From Priapulus caudatus (Eukaryota > Priapulida > Priapulimorpha > Priapulimorphida > Priapulidae): a DNA stretch of 31,058 nt. The stretch's first letter is position 1, and each line of letters begins with the position of its first letter. The translations under genes were made by a program, and so were the position numbers. Shown one piece after another: positions 8,641 through 20,445 of this stretch. The stretch spans positions 65,497 to 96,554 of the forward strand of contig NW_014577783.1 in NCBI RefSeq assembly GCF_000485595.1. Reading direction: 5' to 3'. The notes below the pieces were generated by a model, which was not told the DNA's origin, ran no database searches, and worked only from the letters and a program-made list of their open reading frames with translations.

Positions 8641-11600
8641 AACTTACTCACACAGCCCGTAGCCCTCTACATTGGCAGGTCTGCTGCTACTGTTGCTAGC
8701 ACCCCCTTCGAATCCGGTCCATCAAGGCGCCCTCCTACATGCGGGCACAACGAGCCGCATTGCTGGTTACCCCTAATGCGGCATGTCTCGACCCTACGAT
8801 CTGGCTACCGTAGCGCCAGGGTGCGGGCGCCCGACGCAGCAGACACCGGCACTGCGCACACACGGGGGACACGCACCGGTTGGCTACGCAAGAACAGAAC
8901 ACGCGAAGAGGTAAATGTGAGAACAGTGAGAGCGAGGTGGCGGGGGGGGGGCAAAGGCGGGAGGGCGAAGATGCTGAGTGATCGAGATCAGTGACTGATA
9001 GTGAGCGGACTTGTTGACGAGAGCAAGAAAAAGATTCAGGGTTCTGTGACATTAACGATCAGCAGAGCAGTCTCAATCTTGTTGCTTCTGTTAAAGCGTT
9101 GCCAGAAACTTCGTAAAGGTAAGGGAGGAATGTGATAATGGACAGTCTTGTTGGAACCCGAGAGTAGCAGATAGACTTTTCGTAGCCTTGCGAAAAATCG
9201 TGTAGAGCACTGAAAGATCCATTTGCTTCCATATGCTAAGCTTTTACATAGTTTCGTTAATAGGCGAGTGTCAAATAAGTGAACTAGATTTAGCCCACGT
9301 GACCGAAACAGTTTTATCGAGGTATTTGATTGATATTATATTTTCATTGAAACAGAGAGAGCACCGCGTGTGTTATTATTTATTTAATGATATCTAATAG
9401 TGGCTGCGGCGACTGCTACGGTTCTGCTCTCGTGAAAAAAAGACCTCACTCCAAGCAGGGTCAATATATCAATAAATAAAAATCATAACTATAGTCACGT
9501 TGATGAAGCCTACGCGTTACAATTTAAGATGAAAACGATTTGACATCTCTCTTAAAATAAAAATAGGCAGCATTGCATCAGAGGATTTTGACTTGTGCAC
9601 ATATATTTATTTGTTCTCTTCTTGTTATAATTTAGAAGACGTGGTGGTCAAATTTATGCTCAAGCCGGGCCCACGATTTCCTCCGCTCGGCGATGGCTCT
9701 GCTCAGCGTGGTACCCCGGAGGGTTGTACGAGCGCTGTTACACTTAAGCATGGGCAGTGTGTCGCCCACATAGTCCATGAGCCAGACCCCCAAATTTCAT
9801 CAAATTTTGCGAATTTGTCTTCGTGTCCAACTGGTGTGCCAGAATAATTTCCATGACCACGTTATTTATTCATCAAATATTAATTGATATTGTTTGGGGT
9901 TTAGCCATCAATAGCATTAAATTACTTTTGCTTAGAGACATGATTTTCTCCTTTTTATTATGTATTGAATAGAGGCCTATGTCCATAGTTGGTATGAATG
10001 GAATTATTTTTTTTGGAAAACATGAAGCAAAGCCGAGCTCCAACAGTTTCTCTTAATGGGTGTGAAGATTACAGTATTTTGCCCTTATCCATTTCTCGAT
10101 ATATCAGCGCGCACTCGGCCGTGGTGAAGCGACAGGATGCTTAATTATGTGGGTAGATGTACGAGTGGGAAGATATATTTATATTTATTGAATTATTACA
10201 TGTTATTAATTTTTTCGCGTCAAAGTGGATTTTCATTATTATAGAGTTACAAGGTTATTCTTAGGTGTGACAATAAGTTTGGACCCGTCTCTCAATACTT
10301 TTTATGGGTGGTCAACGCGTGGTTTAATAAGGTTTTGTTCCTACTTTAACACATCTTTAAAATCACTCTCTCACTTAATACCAATTATGTTCAAGAGAAT
10401 CTCTTACGATATGATTTTGTGTAATCGGTACACCGTTTTTTCACGAAGGGGTTTGCATCTGAGAACGGGTGCAACCACATGGGTTCTCAACTGCATTACA
10501 CCCTGCTCCTGGTTCCATAGCCCCCTCCTGTCTTTACATTTATAGTATCTATCTGTATACCAATCTCACTGTTTCTAGCGATAATAACAACCTATGGCTT
10601 TCCGGTCTTACTTAAGTCTCTCAGTCTCACATTATGGCTCTATATGTGATTTTACTGGTGTACCCCTGAGTCCTTGTTGCTCTCTATTTCGGTCCTGAAG
10701 CAATAAAGCATTATTACCTGCTAATTAACAGAAATTGGATTTTTATATATTGATACACCAAAAGATTTTACACAAGTTTTGTTTCTTGTATTTTTTATCT
10801 GTCACTGCTTCCTTGTATGGTATGGGAACGGTTTTAGCATTTCTTAAAAATGCCTTACTTTGTGGCGCTAAACCTCAACAAATCCACGATATCCAGACCA
10901 TTTTAACACTTTAGCTACAATGTTAAAACTTGAAATTGCTTGAAATTTAAGTTGGTGACAATTGCCAAATGTCTAATAGACATACTCTCGTTAGATTTCT
11001 TTTCAGTTTATTTGGAACTTACTTTTGTTTAGAGTTGAATTTCAAATTTTAGACAAACTTAAATTCTTTAAGGCCACCTAAAACGGTTCTATTTGCATGC
11101 ATTTTGTTTTCTTATTCTGATGAGTCCTACTTTTATTTAGTTAGCGTACAAAAAAGCAGGCAAAATTGTTTACAGGACCACGACATATATGCGTTGGAGG
11201 AGCGTTCATTGCCGTGATTAGTACTGACATCACATTCTCTCCAAGTTCATATACTAATCTTACCGGAATTGCATTTTAGTATAAAAATTAAATCTCTTTT
11301 TTGATCAGGCGCTTCCAGGTGTCATGATGCTCCGCGTTTGTCTCCCTACGTCTTTTGTATGCCCTGGGACTCTCTTGTCAAGGGTTTGACAGCTGGGCGT
11401 TTTGCGTTCGGTCTGTCAGGCCTGACTACTTTTAAGCCTTCGGTTTTTTTTTAGTACGGAGTCGGGTCGCAACTGGCGCGATATCCCCCTGGGTTCTTCC
11501 CGTTAATGTGACAGTTATGCGACACGTGCGGGAAGCTCCACCATACCTAGCCCATTGAGTCATCTCCCTCATATTGATTGGAGAGGAGACGTGTTCCACC

Positions 11601-12039
11601 TCCTGGCTTTGGGCTACCCTTGTATCACCTATGTTAATATCTGACTACTTTTTCAGCCACCACGCTCGTGGATGGGCGATCGCACTACCTTTATCGTCAC
11701 CACCATCGAATGAAAGTCTTGATTATATATAAGACTGACTTCAAGATTGAGTCAAAAGGGGCTAAGATTAGGTTGCCCCACTTGATGTAGAGCAAGGAGA
11801 TTCTGTTCGCTCACTAGGCCTATGTTCAGAAATTTACATTACAGAGTATACAGAATGAGTAGAGCAGTTGCTCACATTATTACACGGATTAACATTAGCG
11901 GTAGAGGACAGGTGTGTATGAGAGAGGGGACGTTGAGGAGAGATGTGATTGCCGATTTGACAAGCTGTGACGAAGGAGAGACACGTTGAAAAGAATAATG
12001 TATATGCTCATGACTATGTATCGACAGGTTTACTTACGA
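8641..12039 (+). other. 3.4 kb without a recognisable gene
   Basis: 8641-8960 is GC-rich and contains a G10 run at about 8941-8950 followed by GGCGGGAGGGCG. 9000-11900 is ordinary AT-rich sequence. Open frames at 9593-9847 and 10225-10545 (plus) have no known domain. 9848-9925 resembles 2451-2525, and 11340-11550 weakly resembles 3055-3185. I found no RNA gene or complete transposon. Confidence 0.5.
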
Positions 12040-13255
12040 GAGAGCGAGAGAGAAAGAGTGCTTTAGAGGTGATGGTGGAATGAGGGAAGAAAGAGGTGAG
12101 CGACATGGAGAAAGGAGGGCGAGGAGGAGACGTGATTCTTCGCCGACCATTGTTTTTGACGGGTACGCCGGCAAACCGGATTTAATAATTTCGCCCACGT
12201 CCTTAGATCTTTCCCCCGCCGCAGCGGTTTTTCGTGTTGGTTAGCTTATTTCCATCATCTTCTGGCGAATCAGTGGTACAAGGCATCTTGATCACTCATA
12301 CTCTCGAAGGTTTACGATGCAGAGGCAGGTAAAAGCGACATCGTTTGTCCGTCCGTTTATTTTTATCACAGTAACTCTCTGTCCTCACGACATTATACTA
12401 TTTCTGAATTCGTTCTGTCGGCTCAGGGCTTGCGGCTTATTTTGGACATGTCTGCAACACTCGTCCAGACTAAATGATGTGCATCGCTCTCTCACTCGTG
12501 CTGTGATGCTGCAGACCGAGCAACTGTGGGAGTCCCAACAGTGACTATCACTGTGTCCCAGGACGCCAGCCATGGGGGTCTCACACCAGGAACTCGCTGT
12601 CTCTACTTCTCTCCTCTCTCTCACGCACACCCCGCGCGCACGGGACTATCTTTCTCCGCTCCCTCGCTCCCTCTCTCTCTCCGCATTCCCGCGCTCTCTG
12701 TTGCTCTGTTCCGCTGTTCTCTTCCTACTTTATAACGCTTCTAGAACGACTGATAACACGCAATTAGTGAAACCGGTTGCTTTAGTAGGTGGGGATCTTT
12801 TTCCACAAGTCGAAGCTAAGCTGTCGATATCATAAAATGCAATCGACTGAGCGTTTCTCTCTTCGAAATCGCGTCCATTTGTTCGCTGCAACAGGCTATA
12901 CATGAATCACAGCGTGTCTGTGTGTCCTGCTCTTTCAGCTGGTGCAGCCAGAGAGTAACTGGTCATTAGGTCGTGTTTAAAAATCACAATCGTGATTGGT
13001 TCTGAGCAGTTTCGAACATCCTCGAAGCAATCTGCTTTGACAACGATTTCGGAACATCGACTCTCGCAGATTTATCTGTGCGGATCCGATTAAATCTGAT
13101 CAATTATTTAGGAAACCAAGACATTTCATCCTCACAAATATGACTTAGAATTTTAAAGAGACTATTCCAGAAGCAGACGAGAACCTAAAATTATAATAAA
13201 ATATTAAACCATTCTAAAAAAATGTGAACTATATCACACACAGTGTTGATCCCAG
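12040..13255 (+). repeat. Large duplicated segment, copy B, right part
   Basis: Homologous to 3330-4361, with extra sequence near 12225-12285 and 12345-12530. The insertions are not microsatellite and show no obvious terminal repeats. Alignment is clearest from 12541 to the CT run. As in the other copy, short open frames here shift with the indels and are not considered genes. Confidence 0.87.
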
Positions 13256-13262
13256 TCTCTCT

Positions 13263-13326
<64 letters not shown>

Positions 13327-13357
13327 TCTCTCTTTCTCTCTCTCTCTCGCGCGCGCG

Positions 13358-13413
<56 letters not shown>
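13256..13413 (+). repeat. (CT)n/(CG)n compound microsatellite with internal duplication
   Basis: A CT run, then (CG)n, then a second round: the block of CT, CTTTCT, CT and CGCGCGCGCG appears twice in a row (about 13303-13372) before a final CT run. The counterpart at 4362-4430 has only one CT-to-CG transition. Confidence 0.93.
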
Positions 13414-13416
<3 letters not shown>

Positions 13417-14279
13417 GTACAGTCCCTTGGACTATGACTGATATTTGTTATAAGGTTATGTCTCTGGATTCTCAAGGTATCGACCGGATATTGGTCGGAT
13501 GCCCACAAATAAATCAGCTGAATCGACGTTCAAATGTCACAACCTGAATATGTGTTCTAGTTGAACGGAAACGCGGTGGAGTCAATTACATAAAACTTCA
13601 TTTCAAAGATTACGCACGTAAAATCTATTCGAGATTCCGCGTTCAGTTTGTTCACAACCACGCCCTGAATCAGCAAACCCGTGATTCATTCAAACGCTTC
13701 AGCAATGCGCACAAGAAACTGTATCGCTCCGTGTTTTTAATCCTTGTTGATTTTTTTCCATCGCGCGTGCATCACCTGTTGGTATGTTAGTTATTATAGT
13801 AAGACAGGGATGAGACAAAATCAAGGCAAGTTTGCCTCTTCGCATCGCATTAACAACAACATGTTTTTCTCGCTGTTTTTTTCTCATTGTGATGCAAACG
13901 TCGACGACATTTGGTTCTAATTTATCGAGCATCGAGTGGAGTTTAATCCACACTACGCGCACGATGCCAGGGCACGATGTTACCATCGCGTTTGTAAGCC
14001 AATTATCACCCGGTAATCAAATATAGGAGCTGAAGCGAATCGGGGATATTTTTTTTTACAGATTCAGCTTCTTCGGTGAGACAAATAGCCATTAAATTAG
14101 GATCAGGATTTTCGGCAGACGTTACTCGGGTTTCACGTGCGCTAGCACGCGGATGATGATAATGTGTGGACGGGCGCGGTGCTCACACATCAATCATCAC
14201 AGACCGCTTCTCACATACACCCTAGCATCCACTCCGTCGCTCTATCCAATCCGTCATCATAATCATATCCGACACATGC
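13414..14279 (+). other. Anonymous region with one uncalled open frame
   Basis: The minus-strand frame 13699-13986 (95 codons from ATG, open a little further upstream) is basic and lysine/arginine-rich (MRKKQREKH, NAMRRGKLA), without a domain I recognise. It may be chance, a transposon relic or an exon. No flanking splice sites decide it. Nothing else gene-like was seen. Confidence 0.35.
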
Positions 14280-14349
14280 ACGTCGACACGCACACGCATA
14301 CGCACACGTGTACGCATGCGCGCGCGCTCACACACACACACACACACAT

Positions 14350-14401
<52 letters not shown>

Positions 14402-14602
14402 ACACAAACAAACAAACACACGCACTCACTCACACACACAAACAAACAAACACGCACGCGCGCACACACAAACAAACAAACAAACAAACGCTCACCCACC
14501 CACCCATGCACGCACGCACGCACTCACGCACGCACGCACGCACGCACGCACGCACTCACTCACTCACTCACTCACTCACTCACTCACTCACTCACTCACT
14601 CA
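14280..14602 (+). repeat. Compound microsatellite CA / CAAA / CACG / CACT
   Basis: Blocks follow one another: ACGC-rich, (CA)n at 14331-14400, CAAACAAA with CACG, CACC near 14495, (CACG)n at 14509-14552, and (CACT)n at 14553-14602. All units are CA-derived, each changed by one base, so the array looks like a mutational series. His/Thr-rich open frames in it are artefacts. Confidence 0.97.
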
Positions 14603-16195
14603 CCGGTGACTCCGCAGCGGCCGTGCGTGTGCCCTCCTCCATGTCTGCTGTGCAGTGCCGAGCGCTTGTAAACGACGTGTGGATGTCTAGGGTCGGAGCT
14701 CGTATCGTGACCTACCACGGGCTCTATGAAGTAATCGCCGCTGGTCAGTCTAATGTGGCCCGTCTGTAACACAGCAATAACGACCAGGCGGTTCATATTT
14801 CATCTCCATCAACTACTCAGTCACTGCCATCCGATATCAGCTATATATTAACACAGTGTGTTAAACTATGTCGCAAAGCACGATCCAACATTCGCGCGGT
14901 ACACATTTGACGTATGCAGTTTATCACAGTGGAACATAGAGATTATGTATAGTGGATCAGTGAAACATAAAATGTACACAGTATTTGTTGCAGCATTTAA
15001 TCGGATAAAATAAGATATTAAAATATCAATATACATATTAACAACAATATAGCACCTAGCAACTATATGACGGTATATTCCGCACTCAAAACCCGCGCGC
15101 GTTAAAAATGCACATTATACCATATACCATACACACCAGAACAGGCAGGGGGCCTACCATATACACATACTATTCTGATACCATATACTCATACATTGTG
15201 ATTTCCCCCCCGCCCCAGTAATTAATTCAATGCATAATAATTAGGTAGGCATTGAACGATCGCGACGAGATTTCACGTGTAGATTTGTCAGCCTTTGTGC
15301 TATATTCAATTATTCATGCAAACGCGACCTCGTTAATTCATCTTCGCGGCTGCGTGCATTGTCGGACGCGATCTCGATCGGAATTTGAGACAATGGATGT
15401 GTCAGGTAGGTATATAGCTGTCCAAGATGAAACAGATAAATACTCCCTGCAAGTTTTCACCGAGAAAAGCTAACAGGTTTTCTCATTAATCCATCCACGG
15501 CCTTCTCGGCGTATATAATAGTATTTAGTATATTATAGTAGATATATAGGTATATTATTATATATGATATGATCAGAGCTAAGAAATATCCTATTATTAT
15601 ATTATTTAGTTAAGGGGCGCTAGTGGATACCACACCGAGCAATGAACTACGGCCTGAAGAGCGTAGAAGGCAGACTAAGCGTGTTTCGCTCAGATTTTGT
15701 TCGCGATGGCTGTGTACGGCTTTGCGCGCAAACAAAAAGCGCAATTGGCTCAAGCTGAGGCTGGTGTTTTGCGGCTGGAAGCAACGGGCATATGTTTGAT
15801 TCGCCGGAAGCGTGTTTTTCGGGCTTCTGAGCGTGACCGTTTTTGCTTCGTGGTGTGTGCCGTGCATAACATTCGTTCTGCTAGCAGGGCCGCGAAAGCG
15901 ACACAGACGGTCTTACTCAATCAACTAGTGCCTATAAAATATGCACATGACAGAGCACAAAATTGGATTGCTCCATGCTGGATGGCTTGTATTTTTGATG
16001 TCAGATTGTGACAGCGGCGACTGATACGCAGGTGGTTTTCATGTATGATTTTGCTGCAGCTGGTCGTGCTGAGTGTTCGGGGGATGCGATGTGTGCGCGG
16101 TTGGCGGTCGGCCGGAGCAGTAGAGAGCGACAGCGGCTAGGAAACGAAAATTTCACGCGTTTTTGGCCTCGCTGTGAGTGTGGTCGGGGCTAGGC
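14603..16195 (+). other. Anonymous region, no supported gene
   Basis: 15101-15200 has repeated ACCATATAC words. 15515-15610 is AT-rich. The plus-strand frame 15697-16011 (about 105 codons, with the Ala/Gln-rich start KQKAQLAQAEAGVLRLEA) has no recognisable family, and a further frame follows at 16008-16193. Without homology or splice evidence I do not call a gene. Confidence 0.4.
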
Positions 16196-16199
16196 TTTT

Positions 16200-16495
16200 A
16201 TTGTTATATAGTTTATATTTATATTAGGATATTTATTAGCTCTTGCATAATATATAATATGTGTAATATATTATTATATTATTATATTTATATATATATA
16301 TTATATGCATGTGTGAATGTGTGTGTGGTGTGTGTGTGTGTGTGTGGTGTGTGTTGTTGTGGTGTGTGGTGTGTGTGTTGTGCTGTGTGTGTGTATGTGT
16401 ATTGTGCTGTGTTGTGCGGTGCGGCTGCGTGGCCGTTGTCGTGCGTGGCGTCGTGGCCGTTGCGTGCGTGGCGATGTGGTGTGTGTTTATGATCT
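16200..16495 (+). repeat. AT-rich tract followed by GT-rich microsatellite
   Basis: 16200-16305 is TATATA-rich. 16310-16390 is interrupted (GT)n, then TGTGCTGTG and GCGTGGC words to 16480. The Cys/Val-rich frames here are read through the repeat. Confidence 0.9.
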
Positions 16496-18780
16496 AACGG
16501 TCCGCCATTTTTAGGAGTCTAATTTTTGCGCTTTTGCGGACTGGTTATTAAGTTTAATTCGTATAGCAAGGCCGCGCTAGAGCGAAGGTAAGCTAGGCTA
16601 CGTACTGGGCCTGCGGGGAGAGATGCTCAGCATTTTTTACCCGTGATTGCACGGAGTAGCACGCTGGGCGGGGCGCCGTTCAGGCTGGAGGCGTCTTGAA
16701 CCCCATGCTCTGTCGTGGGGTGCCGCGTACGCACGCGCGTCGCATTAGGCTGCTCCATTCGGCGTGCTAAGAGCTAACGCGCTCTTCTGCGTGCCGCGTG
16801 TCGATTGTCTTGGACTCATGAGCAAAAATCTTAATCGCATTTATGGCGCTGAGCGGGGTGGAGGTCGAATAGAGGCGGCCTGATCTTTCGGTTTACGCGG
16901 CCAAGATGGCGATTAGGCTAGAGTGCGAAATCTGGGAGGTAGTTTCTAATTGCGACCTTAAACTACTATATACTTATAGTTATATATATATAATATATGA
17001 TTAATAGTATATAATATATATATAGCAAGGGTTAGGTTAAATTTCACGTTAGTTAATACTTTAGGCTTCATATTTTTCACAGACATCCGGGCAACAAGCG
17101 AGAGACACAGCAACAATCTCGCCATACGTGCAATAAGACTGTAATGTACATAATAGTAACGCTTGCTCTGCATAGCAATGGCGCGGAGCCTGCGCGAGGG
17201 TTTACTAAGAGCATTGACATCAAATGTTTTGCATATTTGTGGCGCAACAATCGCCGAACAATAGAACGTTAATAAATAATGCGGAGAGAACGCGGTGTGC
17301 ATGGTTTAAACCCCTGAAAAGCGTCGCTGCGTTGCATACTCACTCATTCAGCCAGTTATACTCATGCATATGAATGTACTCTCCTTTTTTGCTTTTACAA
17401 TATGTATTAGCAGCTGCCTGTAGTTAGAGGACAGAGGAGCTTGACGTTTTTAGTGTCGTTCACACCGACGCCCCAGCTCTACTTCATTCAGTTTCATCGT
17501 ATTTCGTCACTTGTATTGCTAACGGCTGAAGCAATGCGGCGCGGTCGCTATATATGCATACATCAATTACGTGTATAAACCAGCAATATTCTGTGGCCGT
17601 ATAGCAAGCGTAGCAGCGTGAGCAGGATGTTTCGTAAATTATGGCACATGACATATGAGACATATTATGAATCTCGCGTAAAGAAAAGAAACGAATAGAA
17701 TTGCCTACGCATGTGAAAAACTGTCTAGTATCTTTTCTAGCTTTGACCAAAGAACGATAAGATAACTTTTTGATTTCCATTCCTGCCATTTGTTTAATAT
17801 AAAATCTTGCGGCCTATATATGAAAACTAGGATGATATACTGCCGGAACGTCATCGCATTAGACAGCGTACTCGTCATGTCAAATAACAACGATAACATC
17901 AAACTAAACAGACTTCAAGCAACCTGCTCTATTCATCTCGCACCATCACTGCGCTGATTTTGCTACCAGACTGACAAACCGTCGTTCCGATAGCTACAGG
18001 TTTAACAACTCAAACGACTTGTTGGACAGTCTATGCTTAACTGGCAGTTCGACAACAAGAAGCCAGTAGGGCATGACGAACTTAAAATCTTGATTTACGT
18101 TTCCGTTTTATTTGATGTTTAACTGTTGCAGCCGGGCATAAACCTTGCCGGTAATGTTCGAGGAGGCGGGAACTAGGGGTACGATAATATGGTAATGGGA
18201 ATACAAGTCGTACGGTGCAAGTTTAAACTTTCAACATGGCTGCAATCACGCCGAACTAGAGTCAACTTTTCGCTGAAAAGGAAGACAAATCTCGCCGAGG
18301 TTTCCGATGTTAATTTCTTACTATCGTTAAACGTCCTAAACGGCGGTAGAACTCAGAAAGCACGCCCTTATATCTCGATGGTTACACGCCCATGCGTCTG
18401 TTATACAGTGTAAAATGAACTCTATACTTTATATTTAAACTATAGGAAACCCGCAATCATCGACTGTTTTACCTATAAATTCTCCGTAACGACTCGAGTG
18501 AAAGAGGGTTAGGCATGCACGCGCGTTTGTTACAAGCGGTATAATTACGACAGCTATTAACATCCGCATCCAAATTCTCTACGTATATAGTCGTTAGATT
18601 AGTAGGGCTGGGATTAGCCACTGTGGCTACAGCCGGTGCTTGGCAGAGCAGCAGGAAGTTTGGCGCGGTTTAGCTATAGCGCCCCTTGCCTCCTCCCTCC
18701 TCGTTATTTGCATAATCCGACAAATACTCTAATACTCAAATACTCTGCATAATCTATGTACACGCGGTCTTAACTCACAG
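16496..18780 (+). other. 2.3 kb without a recognisable gene
   Basis: 16550-16920 is GC-rich and contains CCAAGATGGCG near 16902 (YY1-like). 16962-17030 is TATATA-rich. Minus-strand frames at 17484-17789 and 17705-17902 and a plus frame at 18189-18413 show no domain. No RNA gene or transposon ends were identified. Confidence 0.45.
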
Positions 18781-18785
18781 ATTAC

Positions 18786-18985
18786 GCGCACGCACGCAAA
18801 CACGCAATCACAAACGTACACGCACACAAGGCACACACACGCGCGCGCGCACACACACATCACACACACTACATCACACACAACACACACACACCAGACA
18901 CACACCACACCACACACACACCACTCACTACACACCACACACACACACACACACACACACACAACACACACCACACACAAACACT
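18786..18985 (+). repeat. CA-rich microsatellite
   Basis: Interrupted (CA)n with CACACC, ACTACAC and a CGCGCGCGCG insert near 18840. It is followed by an AT-rich stretch (18990-19065). Confidence 0.95.
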
Positions 18986-19077
18986 ACCACATTATAGATA
19001 TCATATAGGATCTATATATTAGATATTTATATGAGAAGAGCATATAGATATATACACATACTTACACACACGCGCGC

Positions 19078-19164
19078 AGAGAGAGAGAGAAAGAGAGAGA
19101 GAGAGCGAGAGAGGGAGAGAGGGGGGGGAGAGATAGTGAGGGAGAATGAGGAGAGAGAGAGAAG
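19078..19164 (+). repeat. GA microsatellite
   Basis: (GA)n with a G8 interruption near 19122. It ends 30 bases before the 3' tail of the LINE fragment. Confidence 0.95.
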
Positions 19165-19194
19165 ACTATGATCGTGTTTGACTAAGAGCTATAC

Positions 19195-19990
19195 GTAAGT
19201 AAGTAAGTAAGTAAAAACTTTATTTAACGACGATAAAACATGTTAGGTACAGACACAATAAATTGGCGGACCTATCTTCCACATGGCCGTCTCACAGCAA
19301 TAGAACGGTTAAATATTAAATAAATACACAATATGTTGAAATACTTTGACTAAAATTGTACGGGGTAAGTAGAGCACAATGGGCCCTATTAATAGGGCAA
19401 GATTTTCTTTGGACGGACTTTAAAAGAAGAAATGGTGGGGGCATCTCGAACGTCAGGAGGTAAATTATTCCATTCAGATGCCGCCGCGCACCGAAAAGAT
19501 TTTCGTAGCATTTCAGAGCGTGCACGGGGCGGATACAAACGCGCTTCATCTGTACACACACTACGCGTCCGTCTGGAGCTCACTTCATGTTTAAAAGTAA
19601 ACGCCAAGATAGGCAGGTGCCTGCTTACGTAAAATTTTGTAAGTTAAAAGAGATCGATGGTAATAAAAACGTTGGCGAACAGTCAAAAAACCTAGCTGCG
19701 AAAAGATTTCTTCAGTGCGGGCGTCTGAAGGTCTACGAATGTTAAGAATTAACCGCGCAAAACGTTTCTGCAGGTTAAAAACTTTGTCAATATAACTCTT
19801 CGCGGCATTTCCCCACACAACAATACCATAATCAATATCAGGTAAAACAAAGCCAAAGTAAGTAAGCCAGGAATCATGATCGAGAAATTTCCTGATCCGC
19901 CAAAACAGTGCCAGCTTTTTTGAGATCTTGGCACACACGTTCATTATGTGTTCTTCAAACGTGAGATTATCATCAATATACGGTGTAAGG
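19195..19990 (-). mobile_element. 5'-truncated non-LTR retrotransposon (LINE)
   Basis: The element reads leftward. It keeps only the last part of the reverse transcriptase and a short 3' untranslated region of about 190 bases. Its 3' end on the minus strand is TTAAATAAAGTTTTTAC followed by (TTAC)n at 19195-19214, a short-tandem-repeat tail and not poly(A), as known for CR1/L2-type LINEs. The 5' limit is near 19990, where similarity stops mid-domain. That is the usual outcome of incomplete target-primed reverse transcription. Clade assignment to the CR1/L2 group is inferred from sequence style and the tail, not from a database search. Confidence 0.88.
19388..19990 (-). pseudogene. LINE reverse transcriptase C-terminal fragment, frameshifted
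   Basis: In an intact element this region would be the thumb and downstream part of the reverse transcriptase that copies element RNA at the chromosomal target. Visible family phrases in order are YIDDNLTFEEHI, AKISKKLALFWRIRKFL, LPDIDYGIVVWGNAAKSYID, NLQKRFARLIL, the block ending TYKILRKQAPAYL, then SEMLRKSFRCAAASEWNNLP and SSFK. The frame changes near 19609: the first part runs into a stop at 19591-19593 and the rest continues in another frame to a stop near 19389. The catalytic YADD box and the endonuclease are missing, so the copy is dead. The frameshift could be real decay or a one-base sequencing error; truncation alone is enough to inactivate it. Confidence 0.9.
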
Positions 19991-20179
19991 ACTGGCAGGC
20001 CGGGTCATATACTGTTACTAGGATAATGAGGGTCGGACTGCTAGCTAACCTGCTATGCGAGGGCCTGACAGACTATACATAATCCCGTAAGACACAGCTA
20101 TATAGGCCGCCATTAGATGTGTGACTTCACATTCATGCTCTGGTGACGTCTCAGTGAGCCGTTAGAACATCGCCATCAG
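19991..20179 (+). other. Short gene-free spacer
   Basis: No feature recognised between the LINE truncation point and the minisatellite. Phrases such as TATATAGGCCGCC near 20098 anticipate the minisatellite unit. Confidence 0.4.
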
Positions 20180-20445
20180 TAAGCCAGTCATAGACGTGAA
20201 CTGTGGGCCACGTGTAGACCAGTCATAGTTTATAACTATATAGGCCACGCGTAGGCCAGCCATGGACTAACTATGGACAATGCATAAACCAGCCATGGAC
20301 TAAATGTGGACAACGCATAGTCCAGTCATTGACTAATAGAAGCAACGTATGAGCCAGTCATAGTTTCAAACTATGGGCCACGTATAGGCCGGATACGTGG
20401 ATATATAGGCCACCCATGAGCTATGGGCCAAACTATAGACCCGAG
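20180..20445 (+). repeat. Degenerate minisatellite, period 32-37 bp
   Basis: The anchor CCAGTCAT or CCAGCCAT occurs at about 20184, 20219, 20256, 20289, 20322 and 20354, each followed by AGTTT or GGACTAA, then CTATGGGCCA or TGTGGACAA, then CGTATAGGCC or CGCATA. Copies are strongly diverged, so the array is old or noisy. The unit is partly palindromic (ATAGTTT...AAACTAT). Confidence 0.8.

Noticed and set aside
8941-8972. G-rich run as a G-quadruplex regulatory element
   Set aside because: A G10 run plus GGCGGGAGGG could fold, but no promoter or transcript is nearby, and homopolymer length is unreliable here.
13191-13547. Ser/Leu-rich and Arg/Glu-rich frames
   Set aside because: Direct translation of (CT)n/(GA)n.
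14153-14769. His/Thr-rich frames over the CA/CACT array
   Set aside because: Composition artefact of the microsatellite; three plus frames overlap.
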